Source: Takakia lepidozioides (lineage: Eukaryota; Streptophyta; Takakiopsida; Takakiales; Takakiaceae). Taken from it: a DNA stretch of 64,000 nucleotides. A program made the position numbers and the translations under genes. Under the pieces are notes generated by a model. The model saw only the letters and a list, made by a program, of their open reading frames with translations, had not been told where the DNA came from and searched no databases. Below are positions 11,157 to 22,787 of the stretch, piece after piece. The stretch lies in the NCBI GenBank assembly GCA_030704615.1, contig CM060733.1, forward strand, positions 26,782,001-26,846,000, in the 5' to 3' direction. Positions within the stretch are counted from its first letter, which is position 1, and the number at the start of each line of letters is the position of its first letter.

Positions 11157-13276
11157 TTGAACCCTCCTTGGGTGAAAGCAGAGCTGGCTGCCATGATACA
11201 AGGTCTAGCACAATGTGGTGATGCAAGGACACTATGTATGGCAGGGCGACTGAAAGACGCGGTGCACATTTTGAACTGGCCAAGATATTTCGGCAGACTC
11301 CGACACTTACGTCCGTCTCTTGGTGGAGTGCATCAACATGCAAGGCCTAGAAGAAGGAAAGCAAGTGCATGCCCACATTATCCGAACTGGGTTCAAGCCA
11401 AAAGTCTTCTTACTTAACACCCTTATGAACATTTACGCCAAGTGCAGGAGCGTGCTGGATGCACGGCAAGTGTTTAACAACGTGCCTAAACGAGTGATAT
11501 TTACCTGGAATATAATGATAGCAGGATATGCCAATTATGGGTGCGGGAGGGAGGCAATTGAGATGTATGAGCAAATGATGCAGGAAGGGACGACACCTAA
11601 TAAGGTGACATTCATATGCATTGGCAAAGCATGTGCCTGTCTAGCATCCCTGGAGAAGGGCAAAGGGGTCCATGCCGACATTATCAGAGCTGGGATTGCA
11701 CCAGATGTGATTCCTGGAGACTACCCTTGTTGACATGTATGCCAAATGTGGGAGCATGCAGTATGCGCCTCAAGTGTTCGATAATTATACTCATCATGGG
11801 TGTTGTATGGAGGCTTTTGAGATGTATGAGCAAATGATACAGGAAGAGGTGACTCCGGACAAAATAGCTTTCATTTGCGTTCTCAGGGCGTGTGGCAGCC
11901 TGGCAGCCCTGGAGAAGGGCAAAGAGGTTCATGCTAACATTATCAAATGTGGAATTCCACCGGATATCATCCTGGAGACTGCCCTCACAAACATGTACGC
12001 CAAATGTGGGAACATGAAGGATGCGCTTGAACTGTTTGACAACATGGCTGAGCGTGATGCTGCATCATGGAGCGCTATGATTGCAGGATATGCTCAGAAT
12101 CATTGTGGTAGGGAAGCTTTTGGCATCTATGACCACATGATCAAGGAAGGCGTGGCACCAAACAAGTCACATATACTCAATGCTTGTGCCAGCCTTGCAA
12201 GCCTGGAAAAGGGCAAAGAACTGCATGCTGAGATAATCAAAGTTGGAATCCCAGCAGATGTCATTCTAGACACTGCCCTTGATAACATTATGCAAAATGT
12301 GGGAGCATGGAGGATGCCATTCAACTGTTTGACAATATAGCTCAACGGAATGTGGTTTCATGGAATGCAGTGATTGCAGGATGTGGTCAGCATGGTTGTG
12401 CCAGGGAGGCCCTTCAACTATTTGAACAAATGCAAGAGAAAGGGTTGAAGCCAAATAATGTCACCTTTATTTGTGTTCTCTCTGTATGTAGCCATTTAAG
12501 GCGAGTGGATGAGGGTTGTCACTACTTTGATTACATGAATCAAGTTCATGGCCTTGCTCCTACAGTGGAGCATTCTGGCCGCATGGTGGACCTTTTTGCG
12601 CGTGCGGGAAAATTGGTTGATGCGGAGGAGTTTTGCCAACAGAATGTCTATCAAATCAGGTGCTTCAGTGTGGGGGGCCTTGCTTGGTGCCTGCAGAATT
12701 CATGGCAATGTGGAGGTAGCCGAACGTGTGGCAAAATGCCTCCTGCAGTTGAATCCGCAGGAGGCTGTGACTTATGTGTTGCTATCAAACATCTATGCTG
12801 CAGCTGGCAGGTGGGACGATTCAGCAAAAGTGAAAAAACTGATGTAGGACAGAGGTGTGAGAAAAGAACCAGGGCACAACTACATTAAGGTGGACAACCG
12901 GGTGCACACATTCGTTGAAGAAGAGAATTCGCATCCACAAATTGAGGCAATCCATGCCGAGCTGAAGAGATTGTCTATGTGCATGAAAGAGGCTGGGTAT
13001 GTACCTGACACACAGTTTGTATTGCATGATGTGGAGGTGGAGCAAAAAGAAGTTTCTCTTTGTCACCACAATGAGAAGCTGATGATTGCTTTTGGGCTCA
13101 TGAGCATCCCCCCTGGGATGCCCATCCATGTCATCAAAAACCTACGGATGTGTGGTGACTGCCACACCGCTACCAAATTCATATCAAAGATTATTGGTCG
13201 TACAATTGTTGGGCGTGATACCAACCGCTTTCACCACTTCCAAGATGGGGATTGCTCTTGTGTGGATTATTGGTGA
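11157..13276 (+). pseudogene. PPR-DYW RNA-editing-factor gene, broken (inside MULE)
   Basis: Homology runs from an N-terminal LCMAGRLKDAVHIL segment through several PLS-type PPR repeats (EGKQVHAHIIRTG, MYAKCG, AERDAASWSAMIAGYAQ). It continues through the E region (WGALLGACRIHGNVEVAERV) to a complete DYW domain: HHNEKLMIAFGL, CGDCHTATKFISKI and CSCVDYW-stop. DYW proteins edit C to U in organelle RNA; HxE and CxxC are the zinc and catalytic motif. At least four frame switches (near 11310, 11715, 12290 and 12640) and a TAG at about 12845, just before the DYW-side exon, prevent one continuous protein. One repeat is also partly deleted around 11780. The DYW part alone stays open for 139 codons (12857-13276). 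There are no introns. I read it as a decayed copy, closely related to the gene at 45.7-49.2 kb. Confidence 0.88.
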
Positions 13277-14419
13277 AAAAAGCAGCAAACGTGTTGCCTC
13301 AAGCAGGTAATAAACAAGTGTTTCATTGAAAACGTCTCAACTGTCCCTGTGAACTACCCATATGATCTCTTTACCACCAAAAACTTTAAAGTGATTCATT
13401 CATGGTGAATATTGCCATCCACGTGCAACACTGAAGTGCCATATTTATGGCAGGCCTTATTGCAGAGCAGTGTTGATTCATCCATGCCAACGATCACAAT
13501 CATAGACATTATCGAACAGCGGGAGTACCAAACTGACGGGAAGCTTCATTGCAGGGGAGAATGAATCACCAAACAGCTGAAGTATTGGATTGCAAGGTGT
13601 GTTAGTCCATCATGGTGATAGTCACCATCTGTGTACATCTTCAAACAGCTGGAGCACCAAATTCGCGGAAAGTCTTATTGGGGCAAAATATTGATTTATT
13701 CATGGTGATGATCACCATCCGCGTACATCAGTCAACAGCTGGAATACTGAATTCGTGGAAGCCAGGTGTTACCAGCTTCCACAAGAAACATGTTATGGAG
13801 TTGAAAGTTCTTTTACCAAAAAAGGTTGAACAATGGGATCACAAAATCATTGAGGATGCAAACGCACACATTCCTAATTGCTGAATGTAAAACGTCCTTT
13901 CCTTTTTGTTGCCAGAATCTGAAAAAATGCCTAGAATTGATAACAGAACCGACATTCTAGTAATATAGTCATGTACCATGTTCCAGTTTGCGTTTGGAAG
14001 TTCCATATACCCTCTTCTGCCGGCTGCCCGAACCGTTCCTATTCAAATGCCACCCAATCAAGTGACAAGGACACGTGTGCAGCCCAATCCCTTCCTACAC
14101 AACACGTGTACACTTTGGGATGGATGCATGCATGATTGTTTTTTCATGCAAGTTGGAGCAACTTTGGGATGTATGAACTGTCATGGATGAAGGTTAAAAG
14201 TTATCATGCTATGAATGAAAACACATACAGAAAGTATGAGTGCATATGTGCATATAGACTAAGTGCCTGTACAAGGGAATGATTCCATTAGTCATGAATG
14301 GTATCATGAAACCATAAGAGTGTAATACCATTCCCATCCCCAATGGGAGGAATGCATGCATGCAAGGTTTGAGATGGAAGTTGGACCCACTTTGAAGAAA
14401 ATATGGATATGCACTCTGT
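13277..14419. other. Spacer between convergent PPR pseudogenes
   Basis: About 13398-13770 holds four degenerate direct repeats of roughly 80-110 bp. Each has a core like ATTCATGGTGATGATCACCATCC followed by CAACAGCTGGAATACTGAATTC-like sequence, shown here only in part. No gene is recognised in the rest. Confidence 0.5.
13398..13770. repeat. Degenerate tandem repeat, four units of about 80-110 bp
   Basis: Repeated landmarks are TTCATGGTGA..ATCACCATC, then ACAGCTGGA, then AATTCG(C/T)GGAA and CTTATTG. They recur at about 13398, 13478, 13605 and 13695. The repeat lies just downstream of the DYW stop codon. Confidence 0.55.
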
Positions 14420-16561
14420 TGCATTCATGAAATTTCTAGGGCGTCCTAGGGGTCGTGCTGATGAGCCCAAAATCAATGGCCAGCTTCTCACTTTGGTGAT
14501 AGAGAGAAAATTCCTTTGGCTCCTCCACCACATCATGCAGTACAAAACGTGTGTCAAGCACATACCCCGCCTCCTTCACCTACCTAGACAATCTTCTCAG
14601 CTAAGCATGGATTTCCTTAATTCTGGGATGCAGTTTGTCATCTACAACAAAGGTGTGCGCCCTGTTGCCAACCTCATTGTAGCAGCGACCTGGCTCCTTC
14701 CTAACCCCTTTGACCTTCATCATTTTTCTCACCTTTGCACTATCATCCCCGCCTCCTTCATCTGCCCAAACAATCTTCTCAGCTAAGCATGGATTTCCTT
14801 AATTCTGGGATGCAGTTTGCCATCTACAATAAAGGTGTGCGCCCTGTTGCCAACCTCAATGCAGCAGCGACCTGGCTCCTTCCTAACCCCTCTGACCTTC
14901 AACATTTTTCTCACCTTTGCACTATCATCCCACCTGCCAGCTGCAGCATAGATATTTGATAGCAACACATAAGTCGCGGCATCTTGTTCATCCCACTTGA
15001 GAATAGATGTTGCAGCACGTTCAGCCATCTCCACATTGCCATGGATTCTGCAGGCACCAAGCAAGGCCCTCCAAACCATAGCATTTGGTTTCATTGGCAT
15101 TTCGTTAATGAGCTCCTCTGCCTCATCCAATTCCCTATATGTCCAAGAAGGTCCACCATGCAGCCAAAGTGCTTTATTGTCGGAGAGACACCATGATCTT
15201 GACTCAGGGAATCAAAGTAGCGTCTTCTTTCATCCAGTACAGTGTGGCTGCATGTAGAGAGAACACATATAAAGGTGATATTGTCCAGCTTCAAGCCTTC
15301 CGTTTGCATTCCTTCAAATAGTTGCAGGGCTTCCCTATGACAACCATGCTGGGCATATCCTGCAATCATAGCATTCCAGGACGCCACATCTTGTTCGACC
15401 ATATTGTTGAACACTCCCTTTGCATCCTCCATGCTCCCACATTTGGCATACATGTCCACGAGGGCATTGTTCAAAGTGACATTTGGTACAATACCAGCTC
15501 TGACGATGTCACCATTGACCTCTTTGTCCTTTTCCAAAACTGGCAGGCTTGCACATGCATTGCAAACACGAACAAACGTGATGTGGTCGGGCTTCACCTC
15601 TTCCTGCATCATTTGCTCATATGTCTGCAAAGCCTCAGTCCTGCGCCCTTGCTATGCATATCCTGCAATCATTGCATTCCACGACACCACCTCACGTTCA
15701 GCCATAGTGTCGAACACTCCATTTGAATCTTCAATGCTCCCACATTTGGCATACATGTCGAGAGCTACCAAGCTTGCACATGCCTTGCAAACACAAACAA
15801 ACATGATGCGGTCAAAATCACCCCTTCCCACATCATCTGCTCAAAGGTCTCCAAAGCCTCCATCCCGCGTCCTTGCATATCCTGCAATCATCGTGTCCAT
15901 CCATCATTTGTGACATTTGTTCCATATTGTCAAACAACCCCTGTGCATCTTCAATGCTCCCACATTTGGCATACATGTCCACCGGGGAAGTGTTCAGAAT
16001 GACGTCTGGTACTATTCCAGCTTTGACGATATCACCATGGACCTCTTTGCCCTTTTCCAAAGCTTCCAGGCTCGCACACGCATTGCAAACGCAAACAAAC
16101 GTGATATGGTTGGGCTTCACCCCTCCGCGCATCATTTGCTCATAGGTCTCCAAAGCCTCCATCCCACACCCGTGTTGTTCATATCCTGCGATCATCGCGT
16201 TCCATGACACCACATTTTGTTCAGCCATGTTGTCGAACACTCCCTCTGCATCTTCAATACTCCCACATTTGGCTTACATATCCAGCAAGGCAGTGTTCAG
16301 AATGACATCTGGTACCATTCCAGATCTAACAATGTCACCATGGACCTCTTTGCCCTTTTCCAAGGCTGCCAGGCTCGCACACGCATTGCAAACGCAAACA
16401 AACGTGATGTGGTTGGGCTTCACCTCTTCCTCCATCATTTGTTCATATGTCTCCAAAGCCTCGATACCACGCCCCTGCTCTGCATATCCATCTCCTGCGA
16501 TCAGTCTGATGAGTGGGCAAATCAGGCTGAAATAGATTGAACAAGAAGGTTCCCTCACCAC
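14420..16561 (-). pseudogene. Second PPR-DYW gene copy, broken (inside MULE, opposite strand)
   Basis: Read on the minus strand, PPR blocks run from about 16540 (GRGIEALETYEQMMEEEVKPN) through [17 protein letters not shown]. They continue to an E domain (MVWRALLGACRIHGNVEMAERA) and an E+ segment (RGVRKEPGRCCIEVGNRAHTF). A partial DYW start ([21 protein letters not shown] in mixed frames) stops near 14420 without the DYW tripeptide. Breaks include a TAA in place of the Tyr codon of DMYAKCG at about 16271, further frame switches, and a 182-bp tandem duplication across the E+/DYW junction. It points towards the plus-strand copy, tail to tail. Its start resembles the N-terminal part of the 49-kb copy (YKRSFWVDGRL against YKKPTWVDGQL). 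Confidence 0.85.
14569..14932. repeat. Two-copy tandem duplication (period about 182 bp) within the PPR copy
   Basis: ACAATCTTCTCAGCTAAGC occurs at 14588 and again at 14770, and the surrounding ~180 bp are duplicated with few differences. The duplication lies within the E+/DYW junction on the minus strand and would duplicate the RKEPGRC...HPRIKEIHA segment. Confidence 0.85.
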
Positions 16562-17167
16562 ATTGTCCTTGACTTTGTGTCATGACTGATGGAGGATTCA
16601 ACCGACCATCAACCCAAAAGGACCTCTTGTATATGCTGCTTGTGTCCATGGTGGGGTAATGTCCGATTGGTCTGTAAGAACCACCATGGTGCAGCTGAGT
16701 AGCCATAGATTGAAACACGACCTCCTAAGACCAAGTTGACCCTCCTAAGCACCTTATAAACACCACAGAAAAATACCAAATCGTGATACTAACAGGAAGA
16801 GCCAAACTTCTTCACCTCATACATTAAGAGAAAGCCACACCTTGCGATTACGGTTGTCCCACCATCGTGAAGGATCTTTAAAGAACTCATGCCAGCTCCG
16901 CTCCGTGCTCCAAGGTAGACTTTTGTGCCCGAAAATCCGGCAGCATCAACATTTTGCCAAGTTCCTTTACGGAGGGGTGTTAGTGAGCTTTCAACAACAT
17001 TCATGCTGGTAGGCTTTGGGCTCCATTGGAGTCTCCACAATGAGGACATACGAACATGTCCAAATGTACACAGATGTTAAACCAGCTTATGTCTGCAGTG
17101 TGGAGATTTTGGAGTGGTCTCTGAAAACTAGCAGGAGCAACTGAGCAGCGCCAGTCTTTGGGGACAC
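16562..17167 (-). other. MULE interior, unrecognised minus-strand frame
   Basis: An open frame at 16789-17049 (minus) contains GTWQNVDAAGFSGTKVYLG and MSSLKILHDGGTTVIARCG. It looks protein-like, but I do not recognise the family. It may be a captured exon fragment. The remainder carries no clear signal. Confidence 0.35.
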
Positions 17168-17468
17168 GATTTTTGAAAGAGGGCATGATGTATACTTGGG
17201 ATGCCATGTAACATGGGGAGGATGAAGGCATGCAGGGGGGATGGAGGGCGATGCCATGCATGAGGGCATGATGGGAGGAGGGATGGGGATGCGGGAAAGG
17301 GCACGTCTCATGTCCTGGCAGCGGGAACATGAGGCGCGGGAGGGCATGCCGCACGGCTGCTGCCGCGCGGTGTGCAGGCATTGGAGCAGGGGGTGGGCGT
17401 GGGGGGGGGTCCACGCTGGCGGAACCGGGCCCCTCGCATTAAACTCCAGGCCCCATCTAATGCTTGGC
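17168..17468 (-). repeat. Right terminal inverted repeat of the PPR-bearing MULE
   Basis: This is the mirror copy of 10381-10680. It ends GGCCCCATCTAATGCTTGGC and is followed at once by the second AAATAACTA duplication (17469-17477). Confidence 0.88.
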
Positions 17469-17477
17469 AAATAACTA
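17469..17477. repeat. Right 9-bp target site duplication (AAATAACTA)
   Basis: It is identical to 10372-10380, which fixes the right border of the Mutator-like element. Confidence 0.9.
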
Positions 17478-17936
17478 AAACACCTTAGCCAGAATAGTAA
17501 TCAGAAACACAACTTTGATATTGTGGCTGATTTAACTTATCTGTTACAACTGAGCCAGTACAGCTAGGCCTACCGTGGCTCTCACCCATCTGCTCAATCG
17601 AAGTGCATCAAGTCTACTGGCTCTTGCCATGGTCTCTTCTGTAGTACTTCGCCTTAATTAAATTAGGCTTGTATGCATTATCAAGCAACACACCACCTCT
17701 AAAGAACTTAATGAAAATGTCATCTTCTTCCTTATACCACATATTTCATTTTGTTTCTTCTTGCCTGGCTACAATTTTCGCTTCTCTCTCAAGTCGACGA
17801 GTAGTTGCTCTAGGCATTTTTCTTTGATCCGCTGTCAACACTTTTTGTGCTTTCTTGATCTCTCTTCATAATCAAAGTAGTCTTAAGATTGCTAACAATC
17901 CAGTTTCATGCCAGGACTAAACACATACAAGTTCAT
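17478..17936. other. Unassigned DNA between MULE and copia remnant
   Basis: No coding similarity is recognised. It may be decayed copia internal sequence, since it leads into the RNase H end of pol. Confidence 0.4.
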
Positions 17937-18120
17937 TATCATTACATTCGAGAGAGGACATGAACAAGGAAGTGGACTTACATCATATCCACTCGAGAGC
18001 AGTTAGCTGATTTCTTTACGAAACCCTTAGGGCGCACAAGGTTTGAAGAGATGAAAGACAAACTAGAAATCAGAAGTGCGGCCAATCTTCACGAATCAGC
18101 TCAACTCACTTCATTAGATT
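17937..18120 (+). pseudogene. Ty1/copia pol remnant, RNase H C-terminal end
   Basis: Mixed frames give the classic end of copia RNase H: HYIRER, then VDLHHI, then STREQLADFFTKPLGRTRF followed by EEMKDKLEI. A frame switch occurs within this short piece, and the rest of pol is missing, so it is a 5'-truncated remnant. Confidence 0.85.
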
Positions 18121-18154
18121 AATGTATATAGGATAAATAAGGTGTGAGAGGAGG

Positions 18155-18897
18155 TGTAGAAAATACACACCTTTATTTATGAAGTATATAGGTAGATAAC
18201 GCGTTTTAGGCCAGTCTGTACATTGAAACATTCTGCGTATCAGAGTGATTGTAGAGTGATTGTAGCTAACTCTGATTTTAGAGCATGCCCAGCGTAGGCT
18301 CACTAAACTGCCGCGCTATCCGTATGCTGGTGAGGCATATGGTGAGGTAGGCACGTTAGTTAGAGCGGCGGCTGGCAAGAGGCCCCCCCCCCAGCAACCC
18401 ACCATAACCGAAGGGGAGTAATGGCGTAGGCTGAGGTGACCGTGGGCCCCGTCGCCCCACTCTTCATTACGTGTGAGGCTGAGCGGTAGGTAACAGGGGA
18501 GAATGCCACACACCAAAGGGCAGGAAGCTAGAGCGGGAGGGCGACTATTTTTGGTGCCAACCTGTGTCGGGCGCTTATGGGCGGGGATGGGGGAGGTACG
18601 CAAACACAACGCTCGTAGGCACTATGCCATTTTTGAAGCTTGGGTGGGTTGGGTGGCTACAGTAGAGGGGAGTGTAGGAAATTGGTAATTTGGTTGGAAG
18701 TGGAACACCAAAATTTGTCGAGTATATTTTTTGTAAGCCAGCTGTGTGTTGGCTAAGCGAGGAATTGTAGCATGCCTCATGTGGCTATCTGTAGCACATT
18801 TGGGCACTAGAATGGCAATTTTGCCAGCTGCGGGGTGGGTAAAGTCACGGCAACATAAGCATGAACACATCATTCCAGGCCAACGATTTCTCTAACA
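18155..18897 (+). mobile_element. Probable 3' LTR of the copia remnant
   Basis: A purine-rich tract (GTGAGAGGAGG) ends at 18154 and is followed by TGTAGAAAATACAC, a typical LTR start. The proposed end ...TTTCTCTAACA at 18897 has the usual CA. No 5' LTR partner is visible in the window, so the right border is inferred. Confidence 0.55.
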
Positions 18898-19592
18898 CTG
18901 TAGAGCGATCAACTATTGCCCATGCAAGGGCATATCTCAATGCAGAAAGCAACAGAACCCATGTTGCAAGTCAGTCTTTTTCAAAGCTCTCCTCATGGAC
19001 ACCTGAATGAAGATTATGTGCTGGGTTTGAAGTACCTCTGGCCAATTGTATACCCGACAAGAAGGTGTGGGACGGTGGTAACTGTGCAGTGTTGGTGTAA
19101 TGTGGGTGCATCGAGGATGCAAATGGAGTGTTCAACACTATGGCTGAACGAGATGTGGTGTCGTGGAGTGCGATGCTTGCAGGGTCTGCACAGCAGGGAC
19201 ATGGGATGGAGGCTTTGGAGACCTATGAGCAAATGATGTGCGACGGGGTGAAGCCCGGTCCATGCTCATCCAGAACATACACTATAACCTCATGATTGTG
19301 TAAATAAGAAATCTGAAGTCCACCATCCTTTACAGTCAAATCTTTAAAGTTGCCAGATGGCTTTCCCCATTTTCGGTTCTAGCTCTAGTACCTAGGTCCG
19401 CAGCTATGGAAGTGCACTGGAAATAGACGGGCAATCCTTATTTAGTCATTAGTGAGGCTGTGAGCTGAAATCTCCCACAAGCAAGTACAGCTTTCCAGCA
19501 AGCGTGCTTCGAAAGGGTGACATTGGGTTCCACGGGACCACCACATTGCAAGCTGTGGTTGCTCTTGCATTATTACGACTTTGTATATGCTC
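18898..19592. other. Short PPR fragment and unassigned DNA
   Basis: Apart from the PPR fragment at 19090-19240, no gene is recognised. The stretch leads into the 3' end of the minus-strand aldo/keto reductase. Confidence 0.5.
19090..19245 (+). pseudogene. PPR repeat fragment
   Basis: One reading frame gives CGCIEDANGVFNTMAERDVV, then SWSAMLAGSAQQGHGMEALETYEQMM and DGVKPG. This is about one and a half PLS-type PPR repeats with no flanking repeats. It most resembles the minus-strand copy in the MULE (MEALETYEQMM) and is an isolated shard. Confidence 0.8.
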
Positions 19593-22308
19593 TCAAACTG
19601 CAACTGCAGTACCCCGCCATGAGGAAAGGGGTGGGCTGGTAGTGAACTGCCATGTGTGCTTCATCACATGACCTGCATACCGGTCACCTGCAACCTCATC
19701 AATTGGCACAGCCGCTTCAATCTCTTCTATGTCCTTCTCCGTAAGTGAGACTTTCAGAGCTCCAATGTTGGACACCAAATTGGTCTTCTTGGTTGTCCCT
19801 GGGATGGGTACCACATCAGCCCCCTTGTGCTGAACCCAGGCAAGAGCCAATTGATTTTAATGTACACTTTTTCTTCTCGGCAATCTCAGTAACTCGATCC
19901 CGCAGTGCTACATTTTTGGCCAGATTTTCTCCCGGTGTCATCCTTGGATGAGACTGCAGAGAGAGTTTGGCATGAGAATAAACCTCCAACAGGTACACAT
20001 TAGATATCTTCTGATTTCCCCGGGAGTGGAGAGAGAGTCCAAGTACACCGCCATCTTCCCACTCAAGTTGATCCTAGCCTTGGTAGGCACCACCCTATCC
20101 CAATCTGCATGGTGTGAGAACCAAATTGAAGGTGCCACCAAGGCTCTGATAAGGGATGCAGTGAGCTTCTCAGGGAGGCAGAAAGGCATGAAGAAAAGAA
20201 AGATATTATTACATCCACAGGAGGGAGCAGAGAGAGAGGAAAGGCCGGGGGCAATGGGTGGAGGGCAAAACTATTGACATTTCTTCCCGAAAGCACTTAA
20301 TGTCAGTATTCAACAACAAGTTACAGACAAAAGGAGGGTCGACCAGCTTGAATGCCTCCAATCGACTGGGAAAGAAGGTCCGGTGGCTTCTTTTTTATCC
20401 CTCCCTTCCACCCACCTGCTTACATTACCGTAGAAAGGTAATATAACAAACTAACACAACAATAATAACAGACTATAACATACATATAGCATACATAATA
20501 ACATAATCTTTAGTTTCTTTACCCTGGGACTGAGGCTGGCAGGGGCATTTAGCTGATCCCTCAGGCCAGGCACGAGAGAGAGACACTAAGTAAAAGGCAG
20601 ACCTGCCGATGGTCACCCGGACAAGCCTCCTCGGGCTTAAAACCAGCGAAGAAGCCTCGACCAAGAGGGCTGTACGGGACAATCCCGATCCCCAACTCTC
20701 TGCACACACAAATCATCCCCTTCAACAACAGCTCACCTCTCCTTCAGATCATACATTGGTAATGCATTAGAGCTACCATGTGAATGCTACTTCAATGTTG
20801 TCAACCCACTGCCAAACTCCGTACAGTGGGATTCTGGTTTCAACAGACAACCCAGTTGCAAGTCTAATGTGGACATTGTCCTATGTGCTCCACCCAGCAG
20901 CAGACGACCAAAAGCCCACCACATCTGGTACCTCAATTCACTGTCTAGGAAAAATATTAGGTCAAAAGTTAGTCAGTCAGCATTACAAATGCCACCTTTG
21001 AAGAGGGGCAACAGCTCAGAATGTCCATGAGACATAATATCTCAGTCTATTTCAAGGTTCACTTTCTTCTGCAGCTGGTTAAGGTTGACACAATGAATTG
21101 CCACTGGATTTATCATATGCCTCCCTAGAGGGTCACAACAAGAGTTACGTGTTCCCCACTACCATCCTAATGTATAAATTTAGTGAACTATGCAACTCTC
21201 ACTACAGCTTGGTACTTCATTCTTGAGAACATCAGGTCGCATTCGACCCACAGTTCATACCTGCAAGTACGAATGATGTCCTCTTCCACATCACGAGACC
21301 AGAGAGACCACTCAATCTGGAAGGCAGTGATAGGGTGCACAGCATGAGCGCGCCGAATATCAGAGGCACATGCCTCCGACAATCCCAAATACTTCACCTT
21401 CCTCTCCTCCACTAGCTTCATATAGCACCTACCTGAACACAGAGACAGCATAGGATGCCAGAGATGGCTTTATATCTGAAATTTCTCCCAAGTTTCTCTA
21501 GGGGTTTACGTTCTCTCGAAGTTCTAGTTTCTCCCACGTGCCCTGTCGAACCCGCTTGCCGTATTCAATTCCTTTCTTATTACCAGCATCATGTCGATGC
21601 GGATCCTCAAAATCAGCACTCAATCTACCCTGTAATCTTATTTTATAATCACAGCGGTGGCCTAAGTCACAGAGGTTGGACAACAAGAGACAGATGCGTA
21701 CTGTGATTTCAATAGGAACGTTGGGATCCACGCGATGCTGGTAGTAGAGATCAATGTAATCTACATCCAACCTCTTCAAGCTCGCTTCGCAAGCTTCACG
21801 CACGTACTCTGGGTCCCCTCGAATTGTCACAGTGAAGGCTCCGTCCACAATACTTATAATATTTGCGAATTTGGTAGCCAATTGCACTTTGTCCCGAATG
21901 CCTTTGATCGCCTGCAATAAACCCATTTCCCTATGCCTATCTGAGTCCCATGCCCCTGTGGTCGGAAAAATCATGTGTCAATTTACCAAATCAGAGCAGC
22001 TGCATGAGGTGAAAGAGGAGAAGTGGAGGAAGAGATATAAGGATATAGAGACCTTAAACCAAAGAATCGTGGAAAACCATCACCTTTCCAACAAGAACCT
22101 CGTTGGTATGAGGCCCGTACATATCGGCAGTGTCAAGGAAAGTTACCCCACTCTCCACAGAAAACTTAATGAGGTCAATCATCTCGTCCTTAGGCTTGGG
22201 AATTCCATAGAACATGGACATGCCAATGCAGCCCAAGCCCAATGCCGATACTTCCAGACCCTGAGAACCCAACTTCACTTGCGGGATGGTGGGGATCAGA
22301 GACACCAT
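19593..22308 (-). pseudogene. Aldo/keto reductase (AKR13-type, auxin-induced PCNT115-like), five exons with two frame breaks
   Basis: Exons on the minus strand: 22308-22084, 21911 to about 21700, about 21432-21261, 20699-20603 and 19953-19593. Conserved blocks appear in order: [34 protein letters not shown] (Asp and Tyr of the catalytic tetrad), VQLATKF (Lys), [15 protein letters not shown] (His), [50 protein letters not shown] and EVAGDRY. The start [10 protein letters not shown] fits the family. Two places need one base added or removed: the start of exon 3 (GCTATATGAAGC near 21420) and exon 5 (TGTACATTAAAATCAATTGG near 19860). All other junctions have GT/AG and matching phase. It is therefore either a young pseudogene or a gene with two sequence errors. 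The family reduces aldehydes and ketones with NADPH. Confidence 0.82.
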
Positions 22309-22439
22309 AATTGATCTACCTCCGAGCTTGATCTTCCAACCAGTGGTGCCCAAATGGGTCACAGAGTCGAATTGCCTAGACGATATCACCCATACAATCC
22401 TTGAGCTGAAAACTGTGCCCAAGGTGCCAACGGACAGAC

Positions 22440-22787
22440 AGTGGCTCCTCTACGTGGCAATGCATAGTTGCTGGCTTTTATGATCGTTAGAGAGGAGACT
22501 GACTGCGACTGCAGAAACTAGAATTAGCCTCATCTGGGAACGACGGAGAGACTTTTATGTACAGTAAATGGGAGCCAAATCCCTCTGATCAAGGGATCAA
22601 TATATGATGCAAGGTTGTTTGTTTGTTTGTTTATTTTGTTTTGTAGCGTTGAGATCAGTGTTTGTCTTTCCTGAAAGCTGGTATCAACGGTATCAGGGAC
22701 CAGACCAACCTGGTCTCAAGTTCAACATGCCAGGTCATATACCAGACCAGGCTGGTATCCATTTTCTCATACCAGCCACAATATACC
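22440..22787. other. Left flank of the 16-kb element, with nested short palindromes
   Basis: 22675-22785 contains interleaved short inverted repeats (GCTGGTAT / ATACCAGC, GACCAGA / CCTGGTC). It may be the remnant of a small TIR element. There is no coding signal. Confidence 0.45.

Larger units (their letters stand above)
10381..17468. mobile_element. Mutator-like (Pack-MULE type) element carrying PPR gene copies
   Basis: The element is 7,088 bp long. Its ends are inverted copies that start GCCAAGCATTAGATGGGGCC on the left, with the mirror image on the right, and stay alignable for ~300 bp. A perfect 9-bp duplication, AAATAACTA, flanks it. Long TIRs with a 9-bp duplication define Mutator-like elements. 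No transposase is seen inside. The interior instead carries two degraded PPR genes, one on each strand, and short unrecognised fragments. A MULE that carries host gene sequence without a transposase is a Pack-MULE. Whether PPR sequence was captured by transposition or was already in place cannot be settled from one copy. Confidence 0.88.
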
